From positions 1 through 18,824 of the forward strand of contig JAZHSQ010000038.1 of NCBI GenBank assembly GCA_036454645.1: a DNA stretch of 18,824 nucleotides. Direction: 5' to 3'. The notes below the pieces were generated by a model. It was not told where the DNA came from and made no database searches. It saw only the letters and a list, made by a program, of their open reading frames with translations. Shown piece by piece: positions 6,875 through 13,221 of this stretch. This stretch comes from Olsenella_K sp036454645. Its GTDB lineage: Bacteria; Actinomycetota; Coriobacteriia; Coriobacteriales; Atopobiaceae. Every line of letters begins with the position of its first letter. The first letter of the stretch is position 1. A program made the position numbers and the translations under genes.

Positions 6875-8371
6875 CTAGCGGTCGCGGCGCTTGTTGTAGC
6901 GGATGACCTCGGGGTGCAGGTCGTGGTAGATGTCCATGTAGTCGTTGGCGGCACGCCTCCAGGAGAAGTCCTCCTCCATGGCCTGCAGCTGGAGCTTGCG
7001 CCAGGCGTCCTCGTCGGTCCAGAAGAGCTCGCAGGCGTTGAGCAGGCGGCCGGCCATCTCGTCGGCGTTCATGTTGGCGAAGCTGAAGCCGGTGCCCTCG
7101 CCGGTGTACTGGTTGTAGGGCTTGACGGAGTCCTGCAGGCCGCCGGTCTCGCGCACCACGGGCAGCGTGCCGTAGCGCATGGCGATCATCTGCGAGAGGC
7201 CGCACGGCTCGAACTCGGACGGCATCAGGAAGAGGTCGGCGCCCGCGTACATGCGGTGGGAGAGCGCGTTGTCGAAGGTGATGCGCGCCGCCATCTGGTC
7301 GCCGTACTTCCAGTCGAAGTACTTGAACGAGTCCTCGTAGTCCTTGTCGCCCGTGCCGAGCACGGCCACCTGGACGCCACGGGACATGAGGGAGTTCATG
7401 GCGTAGCGGACGAGGTCGAGGCCCTTCTGCTTGGTCAGCCTGCCGACCATGGCGACGAGCGGGCGCGTCGGGTCCTGCTTGAGGCCGAGCTCCTCCTGCA
7501 GCGCGCGCTTGTCCTCCGCCTTGCCTTCGAGGTCCTGGGCGGAGTAGTTCTGCTGGAGCATGGGGTCGGTCTTGGGGTTCCACTCGGTCGTGTCGATCCC
7601 GTTCAGGATGCCCCTGAGCTGGCCGGCGCGGCGGCGGAAGATCGGGTCCATGCCCTCGCCGTAGAACGGCATCTGCAGCTCGTTGGCGTAGCTCGGGCTC
7701 ACCGTGGTGATCAGGTCGGAGTAGAGCAGGGCGCCCTTCATGTAGCTGATCGCCTGCGGCGCGCAGTAGAGCTGGTCGCGGGCGGCGGGCACGTCGGCGA
7801 GGCCGAGGACGTCGTTCAGGACCTTGTCGGAGAACTGACCCTGGAACTTGACGTTGTGGACGGTGAAGATCGTCTTGGCGTTCTGGCAGACCGGAAGCTG
7901 GTTGTAGAACTCGCGCAGGAACACGGGCGCCATGGCCGTCTGCCAGTCGTTGCAGTGCAGGACGTCGCATGCGAGCTCGGGGACCTTCGCGATCGCCTCG
8001 CAGATGGCCTTCGAGAAGAACGCGAAGCGCTCCCCGTCGTCGAAGTAGCCGTAGAGGCCGTCGCGCTTGAAGTAGGCCTCGTTGTCCACGAAGTAGAAGT
8101 CCAGCCCGCGATAGCTGAGCTTCTCGATCCCGCAGTAGACGCTCCGCCAGCTCAGCGGCACGTAGAAGTCAGCGACGTGCTTCATCTGCTCCAGGTACTC
8201 GCTGGGGATGCTGCCGTACTTGGGCATGATGACGGCGACCTTCGCGCCTGCGTGCTTGAGTGCGCGCGGGAGCGACCCCGCGACGTCGCCGAGGCCGCCG
8301 GTCTTCGCGAAGGGCACCGCCTCGGAGGCGGCGAACAGGATCTTGAGCTTTCTTCTTACGGAGTCTGCCAT
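6875..8371 (-). CDS. glgA: Glycogen synthase (ADP-glucose type, GT5)
   Basis: GlgA transfers glucose from ADP-glucose to the non-reducing end of an alpha-1,4-glucan primer in the cytoplasm. The protein has 498 residues, close to the usual 470-500. It carries the N-terminal KTGGLGDV motif (23-30), which contacts ADP-glucose and primer. It also has the C-terminal EPCG motif (388-391), followed by the GT5 donor-site segment ending in ETGG. The ATG at 8371 is preceded by AGGGA at good spacing and by the glgD stop only 9 bases upstream. It is the last gene of the glgB-P-C-D-A run, and a strong hairpin terminator follows it. No key residue appears missing. The call is firm. Confidence 0.97.
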   Translation of the reverse strand: MADSVRRKLKILFAASEAVPFAKTGGLGDVAGSLPRALKHAGAKVAVIMPKYGSIPSEYLEQMKHVADFYVPLSWRSVYCGIEKLSYRGLDFYFVDNEAYFKRDGLYGYFDDGERFAFFSKAICEAIAKVPELACDVLHCNDWQTAMAPVFLREFYNQLPVCQNAKTIFTVHNVKFQGQFSDKVLNDVLGLADVPAARDQLYCAPQAISYMKGALLYSDLITTVSPSYANELQMPFYGEGMDPIFRRRAGQLRGILNGIDTTEWNPKTDPMLQQNYSAQDLEGKAEDKRALQEELGLKQDPTRPLVAMVGRLTKQKGLDLVRYAMNSLMSRGVQVAVLGTGDKDYEDSFKYFDWKYGDQMAARITFDNALSHRMYAGADLFLMPSEFEPCGLSQMIAMRYGTLPVVRETGGLQDSVKPYNQYTGEGTGFSFANMNADEMAGRLLNACELFWTDEDAWRKLQLQAMEEDFSWRRAANDYMDIYHDLHPEVIRYNKRRDR

Positions 8372-8380
8372 GATTGGTCC

Positions 8381-9481
8381 CTACTCGCTGACCTTGCCCA
8401 GGACGAGGATGTCATCGTTGGTCCCGCGCAGCTCGGTGCCGGGGGCGATGACGTTGCCGCGGTCGATGATGGCATTGGTGACGAGGGCGCCCGCACGGAC
8501 CACGACGCCCTGCATGATGATGGAGTTGCGCACGGTCGCGCCGGTCTCGACGATGACGTCACGGCTGAGCACGGAGTCGGTGACGGACCCGTAGATACGG
8601 TCTCCCGCGGCGACGAGCGAGTTGGTGACGTGCGAGCCCGGCTCGTACTTGGCGGGGGCGTTGTCGTGCGCCTTCGTCTTGATGAAGCGCTCCCTCGGGG
8701 AAAGCTCCGCCAGGACCTTGGGGTTGAGCTGGTCCATGCTTGCGCGGTAGTAGTGGTCGGTGTCGAAGATCGTGGCGTAGTAGCCGTCGAAGTTGACGCA
8801 CTGGACGTTGAGGTGCCTGACCTCGCCGGTCTCAACGAGCGCGCAGATGAGGTCCCTGTCCTCCATGGCGCTGAAGGTGTCGACGAGCTTGAGGAGCAGC
8901 TCCCGGTTGATGACCGCGAGGTCGAGGAAGCCCAGGTCGCCGAAGTCGACGCCGTACTTCTTGCCCACGACCTTGCCGTCCTCGAGGGTGAGGCCGAGCA
9001 CGCTCGGGTTGGCCTCGGCCATCTTGCGCGTGACGAGCGTGAGGTCGGCGCCGGCGCTGACGTGCTTCTCGATCAGGGACTTGACGTCGGCGTTGAAGAT
9101 GATGTTGCAGGTGGACAGGACCACGTAGTCCTCGTTGTTGCGCTCGAGGATCTGCCTGTTGAGCACGAGGTCGCGGACGAGGAAGCGGCCGCCCTGGCGC
9201 GAGGTGCCGAAGGGGGAGCCCGGCATCAGGAACAGGCCCCCCTCCTTGCGGTCGAGGTCCCAGTCCTTGCCGGAGCCGACGTGGTCGATGAGGGAGCGGT
9301 AGTTGGGCGGCATGATCAGGCCGACGGTGCGGATGCCGGCGTTGACCATGTTGGAGAGCGGGAAGTCGACCAGGCGGAAGCGGCCGAGGAAGGGGAGGGA
9401 GGCAACGGGACGGTTCTCGACGAGAACGCTCGGGGTGGCAATTCCATAGTTTGCGGTGATGAGACCCAGCGCCTTCTGCAT
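8381..9481 (-). CDS. glgD: Glucose-1-phosphate adenylyltransferase accessory subunit GlgD
   Basis: GlgD is a GlgC homologue that in Firmicutes forms a mixed complex with GlgC and raises or tunes its activity. The protein has 366 residues, the usual length. It has a nucleotidyltransferase-like N-terminal domain, including FRLVDFPLSNMVNAGIRTVG, and a C-terminal left-handed beta-helix of hexapeptide-like repeats (about 285-360). The catalytic GGxGxRL loop of true pyrophosphorylases is absent: the N-terminus reads LGLITANYGIATPS at that place. That supports an accessory role. Its ATG lies only two bases after the glgC stop, with GGAGG ten bases upstream inside glgC, so coupled, near-equimolar synthesis with GlgC is likely. 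Independent catalysis is unlikely but not excluded. Confidence 0.93.
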   Translation of the reverse strand: MQKALGLITANYGIATPSVLVENRPVASLPFLGRFRLVDFPLSNMVNAGIRTVGLIMPPNYRSLIDHVGSGKDWDLDRKEGGLFLMPGSPFGTSRQGGRFLVRDLVLNRQILERNNEDYVVLSTCNIIFNADVKSLIEKHVSAGADLTLVTRKMAEANPSVLGLTLEDGKVVGKKYGVDFGDLGFLDLAVINRELLLKLVDTFSAMEDRDLICALVETGEVRHLNVQCVNFDGYYATIFDTDHYYRASMDQLNPKVLAELSPRERFIKTKAHDNAPAKYEPGSHVTNSLVAAGDRIYGSVTDSVLSRDVIVETGATVRNSIIMQGVVVRAGALVTNAIIDRGNVIAPGTELRGTNDDILVLGKVSE

Positions 9482-9483
9482 CT

Positions 9484-10626
9484 CTACTCAGCCTCCTTCT
9501 CGATGACGTCGTCATCGCCGATGGCGATCGTCTCCTCCTTGGGGTCGCCGAGGGTCGCGCCCTCCTTGACCACGGCGTTAGCTCCCAGAACGGCGTTCAC
9601 GACGGCAGCGCCGTCCTCGACGTGGGAGCCCGGGAAGAGCACGGAGTCGATGACGGTCGCGCGCTCGCCCACGTAGGCGTCGATGGAGACCACCGAGTGC
9701 TTGACGCGGCCCAGGATGGTGCAGCCGTTGGCGATCAAGGCGTCGTCGACGTCGGCGTAGTGGCCCACGTACGCGGGCGGCCTCGTGGAGGCGTTGCTCA
9801 TGATCGGCGCCTCGGTCGAGTACAGGTCGAACGCGGGGTGCTCGCCCAGGAGCTCCATGTTCGCCTCGTGGAAGGAGGCGACGGTGCCTACGTCGCGCCA
9901 GTAGTCCTTGAACTGGTAGGTGTAGAGGCGCTTGCCGGCTGCGAGCAGCGTCGGGATGATGCTCTTGCCGAAGTCGTGCTCGGAGGAGGCGTCCTGCGCG
10001 TCGGCCTCCAGGGTGCGGACGAGGAGGTCGGTGTTGAAGATGTAGATGCCCATGGAGGCGAGGTTGCTCTTGGGCTGGGCGGGCTTCTCCTCGAACTCGA
10101 CGATGCGGCCCTCCTCGTCGCAGTTCATGATGCCGAAGCGGGAGGCCTCGGACCAGTCGACGGGCATGACGGCGACCGTCAGGTCCGCGTTGTTCTTCTT
10201 GTGCACCGCGAGCATCTCGCCGTAGTTCATGCGGTAGAGCTGGTCGCCGGACAGGATCAGCGTGTACTCGGGGTCTTGCTCCTCGAGGTAGCCGATGTTC
10301 TGCGTGATGGCGTCGGCCGTGCCCGCGTACCAGGCGCCGCCCTTCTGCGTCGCGTAGGGGGGAAGGATGGCCACGCCGGCGCCGCGCTCGTCGAGGTCCC
10401 AGGCCTCACCCGTGCCGAGGTAGGAGTGGAGCAGGTACGGACGGTACTGGGTGAGCACGCCGACCGTGGTGATTCCGGAGTTCGCGCAGTTGGAGAGTAC
10501 GAAGTCGATGATCCGGTACTTGCCGCCGAACGAGACCGCGGGCTTCGCGACCTTGTTGGTCAGGGCCTTGAGCCTGCTGCCCTGGCCTCCGGCAAGAAGC
10601 ATCGCGACGCATTCCTTCTTGCTCAT
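9484..10626 (-). CDS. glgC: Glucose-1-phosphate adenylyltransferase (ADP-glucose pyrophosphorylase), catalytic subunit
   Basis: GlgC makes ADP-glucose from ATP and glucose-1-phosphate, the committed step of bacterial glycogen synthesis. The 380-residue protein has the catalytic loop GGQGSRL (13-19), YRIIDFVLSN (37-46), the LSGDQLYRMNYGEM motif (125-138), FEEKP (178-182) and SNLASMGIYIF (187-197) of the sugar-phosphate site. A beta-helix domain ends the protein. The ATG at 10626 has AAGGGG five bases upstream. A 55-base gap holding a strong 14-bp hairpin separates it from glgP, and only two bases separate it from glgD. Family members are allosterically controlled by glycolytic intermediates; the effector here cannot be read from sequence. 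Confidence 0.97.
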   Translation of the reverse strand: MSKKECVAMLLAGGQGSRLKALTNKVAKPAVSFGGKYRIIDFVLSNCANSGITTVGVLTQYRPYLLHSYLGTGEAWDLDERGAGVAILPPYATQKGGAWYAGTADAITQNIGYLEEQDPEYTLILSGDQLYRMNYGEMLAVHKKNNADLTVAVMPVDWSEASRFGIMNCDEEGRIVEFEEKPAQPKSNLASMGIYIFNTDLLVRTLEADAQDASSEHDFGKSIIPTLLAAGKRLYTYQFKDYWRDVGTVASFHEANMELLGEHPAFDLYSTEAPIMSNASTRPPAYVGHYADVDDALIANGCTILGRVKHSVVSIDAYVGERATVIDSVLFPGSHVEDGAAVVNAVLGANAVVKEGATLGDPKEETIAIGDDDVIEKEAE

Positions 10627-10645
10627 GCCTTCCCCTTTCTAGACG

Positions 10646-10677
10646 GGCCGACCGCAGGCCCCTGCCTGCGGCCGGCC
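10646..10677 (-). other. Intercistronic hairpin between glgP and glgC
   Basis: On the transcript strand GGCCGGCCGCAGGC pairs with GCCTGCGGTCGGCC over 14 bp, one of them a G-U pair, around a 4-base AGGG loop. The sequence after it is CGTCTAG, without a U-tract, so it is not a standard terminator. It sits five bases after the glgP stop and just before the glgC ribosome binding site. It may mark an RNA processing or stabilising element, or cause partial termination that gives glgP and glgC different expression levels. Confidence 0.55.
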
Positions 10678-10681
10678 ACCC

Positions 10682-13111
10682 TTACTTGCCAATATGCCAG
10701 ATGTCCTCGGCGTACGAGCGGATGGTCCGGTCGCTCGAGAAGTAGCCCGCCTTGGCCGTGTTGTGCAGCGCCATGCGATTCCAGAGGCGACGGTTGTCGT
10801 AGCCCGACATGAGCTCCTCCCAGGCCTGGACGTAGCTGCGGAAGTCCTTGAGGACGAGGTACTGGTCGTTGTTGACCATGAGCTCGTCGTGGACGCTCTC
10901 GAAGTTGCCCGAGAGGTGCGCGAGCGAGCCGTCCACCAGCATGTCGACCACCCGTCCGAGGCGGGCGCGGTCGGCGTTGTACTCGTTCCAGGCGAAGTAG
11001 CGCCCGCCCTCCTTGATGGCCTCCACCTCGTTTGCGCGCAGGCCGAAGATCTTGATGTTCTCCTCGCCCACGAGGTCGCAGATCTCGACGTTGGAGCCGT
11101 CGTAGGTGCCGAGCGTGATGGCGCCGTTCACCATGAACTTCATGTTGGAGGTGCCGGAGGCCTCGGTGCCCGCCGTGGAGATCTGCTCGGAGACCTCGGT
11201 CGCAGGGTAGATGACCTGCGCGTTGGAGACCGCGAAGTTGGGGATGAAGACGACCTTGATGCGGTCGTTGACGCGGGCGTCGTTGTTGATCACGTCCGCG
11301 ACGGAGTTGATGAGGCGGATGACCTCCTTGGCGAAGGTGTAGCTCTGTGCCGCCTTGCCGGAGAAGACGAAGGTGGTCGGCTGAGGCTCGAAGCCCTCGT
11401 TGAGCATGCGGTTGTAGATGTCGAGCACCTTGAAGACGTTGAGCAGCTGGCGCTTGTAGGCGTGGAAGCGCTTGACCTGGGTGTCGAAGACGGTCGAGGT
11501 GTCGATGACCTCGCCCGTGACCTCCTTGACGTAGCGGGCCAGACGCTCCTTCTCGGTCTGCTTGGCCTTCGCGAAGTCCTCCAGGAAGCCGTCGTCGCCC
11601 TCGAAGGCCGCGAGCTTCTCGAGCTCCATGGCGTCGTCGTACCACTTGTCGCCGATGGCCTGCGTGATGAGGCCGGAGAGCGCGCGGTTGGCGTTGCCGA
11701 GGAAGCGGCGGTGCGAGACGCCGTTGGTCTTGTTGTTGAACTTCTCGGGCGTCAGCTTGTAGAAGTCGTGCAGGACGCTGTCCTCGATGATCTTGGTGTG
11801 CAACGCGGAGACGCCGTTGACGGAGTGCGAGAAGATCACGGAGAGGTTGGCCATGCGGACCTGGCCGTCCCAGAGGATGGCCGTGTTCTTGAGGGCGTCG
11901 GACCAGTTGGAGCCGGTGCGCGGGAAGCTGTCACGGTAGCGGCGGTCGATCTCCTCGATGATCATGTACAGGCGCGGCAGGAGGTTGCGGAAGGTGGAGA
12001 TGGGCCACTTCTCGAGCGCCTCGGGCATCACCGTGTGGTTGGTGTAGGAGCAGGTCGCCTGGGCGATCCTGAAGGCCTCGTCGAAGTCCACGTGCTTCTC
12101 GTCCACGAGGATGCGCATGAGCTCGGGGCCGCACATGGCGGGGTGCGTGTCGTTGGTGTGGATGCTGACGTGGTCGGCGAGCTCGGACCACCTCTCGGAG
12201 CCGTACTCGCGCTCGTAGGTGCGCAGGATGCTCTTGAGGCCGGCGGAGACGAACAGGTACTCCTGCTTCAGTCGCAGCAGCCTGCCGTGCTCGCCCGCGT
12301 CGTTGGGGTACAGGATGGTGGAGATGGCCTGGACGTTGGCCCTGAAGGCGAACGCCTTTGTGTAGTCGCCCGCGTTGAAGGCGTCGAGGTCGAAGTTGTC
12401 CTTGGAGGGCTCGGCCTTCCAGAGGCGCAGCTCGTTGACCTTCTTGGCGCCGTAGCCGACGATGGGCACGTCGTAGGGGACGGCCTTCACGAGCTCGCCG
12501 CCCTCCTGCGTGAACCAGAAGTAGCCGTTGTCCTCGTGGCGGACGACCTCGCCGCCGAACTGCACGGTGACGGCCGACTCGTTCTTGCGGATCTCCCAGG
12601 GGTAGCCGTGGGCCAGCCAGTCGTCGGTGCGCTCGACCTGGCGGCCGTCCACGATCTCCTGGCGGAAGAGGCCGTACTGGTAGCGCATGCCGTTGCCGTT
12701 GCCGGCGATGCCCTCGTGGGCCATGGAGTCGAGGAAGCAGGCCGCGAGGCGCCCGAGGCCGCCGTTGCCGAGGCCGGGGTCGGCCTCCTGCCTGCACAGC
12801 GTGTCGAGGTCGTCGCCCATGTCCTTCAGGCCCTCTTCGACGATGTCGCGCACACCATAGTTGAGCAGGTAATTGTCCAGGAGCGGACCGAGGAGGAACT
12901 CGAGGGAGAAGTAGTAGACCCACTTCTCGCCCTTGACGTGCGTCATGAGCTCGGTCTGGCGGGCCTTCTCGGCGATCAGCTTGGCGAGGCAGAAGAAGCG
13001 CTCGTGCTCGTTGAGGTCCTCGAACTCCTTGCCGAGCTGGGTCTTGCACCTGTTGCGGTACTGCGCGACGAAGTCCTTCTTGTCCTTGAAGATCCCGGTC
13101 TTGTTCTGCAT
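10682..13111 (-). CDS. glgP: Glycogen/maltodextrin phosphorylase (GT35)
   Basis: GlgP uses phosphate to release glucose-1-phosphate from non-reducing ends of alpha-1,4-glucans, stopping a few units before a branch. The protein is 809 residues, typical of the bacterial family. Near the C-terminus is the pyridoxal-phosphate segment EASGTSNMKF, whose Lys658 should bind the cofactor, followed by GTYDGSNVEI. Upstream lies PGLGNGGLGRLAACF, a conserved glucan-phosphorylase block. I chose the ATG at 13111, with AAAGGA five bases upstream, over an ATG 15 codons earlier that lacks a clear site. It lies 110 bases after glgB and before glgC, placing a breakdown enzyme inside the synthetic cluster. Whether it prefers glycogen or maltodextrin cannot be told from sequence alone. 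Confidence 0.96.
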   Translation of the reverse strand: MQNKTGIFKDKKDFVAQYRNRCKTQLGKEFEDLNEHERFFCLAKLIAEKARQTELMTHVKGEKWVYYFSLEFLLGPLLDNYLLNYGVRDIVEEGLKDMGDDLDTLCRQEADPGLGNGGLGRLAACFLDSMAHEGIAGNGNGMRYQYGLFRQEIVDGRQVERTDDWLAHGYPWEIRKNESAVTVQFGGEVVRHEDNGYFWFTQEGGELVKAVPYDVPIVGYGAKKVNELRLWKAEPSKDNFDLDAFNAGDYTKAFAFRANVQAISTILYPNDAGEHGRLLRLKQEYLFVSAGLKSILRTYEREYGSERWSELADHVSIHTNDTHPAMCGPELMRILVDEKHVDFDEAFRIAQATCSYTNHTVMPEALEKWPISTFRNLLPRLYMIIEEIDRRYRDSFPRTGSNWSDALKNTAILWDGQVRMANLSVIFSHSVNGVSALHTKIIEDSVLHDFYKLTPEKFNNKTNGVSHRRFLGNANRALSGLITQAIGDKWYDDAMELEKLAAFEGDDGFLEDFAKAKQTEKERLARYVKEVTGEVIDTSTVFDTQVKRFHAYKRQLLNVFKVLDIYNRMLNEGFEPQPTTFVFSGKAAQSYTFAKEVIRLINSVADVINNDARVNDRIKVVFIPNFAVSNAQVIYPATEVSEQISTAGTEASGTSNMKFMVNGAITLGTYDGSNVEICDLVGEENIKIFGLRANEVEAIKEGGRYFAWNEYNADRARLGRVVDMLVDGSLAHLSGNFESVHDELMVNNDQYLVLKDFRSYVQAWEELMSGYDNRRLWNRMALHNTAKAGYFSSDRTIRSYAEDIWHIGK

Positions 13112-13181
13112 ATGTTTCCTTTTGTCGAGGGTCAGGACAAGCGAATGGTAGAACACTTTCGGTCGGCGCGCCTTAAGCCGC

Positions 13182-13195
13182 CAGAAACGATGCCG
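13182..13195. promoter_or_regulatory. Operator-like site upstream of glgP (second copy of the glg motif)
   Basis: The minus strand reads CGGCATCGTTTCTG, identical at 11 of 14 positions to the site at 15589-15602 upstream of glgB. It lies in the 110-base glgB-glgP gap, about 70 bases before the glgP start. It loosely resembles LacI/CcpA-family operators with a central CG. I saw no strong promoter boxes beside it. Confidence 0.25.
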
Positions 13196-13221
13196 ATGAC
13201 TTTACGCGGCGCTGCCTCGCG

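Noticed and set aside
13112..13156. Start of GlgP 15 codons upstream at 13156
   Set aside because: The ATG at 13111 is preceded by AAAGGA at good distance, and family members start near this point.
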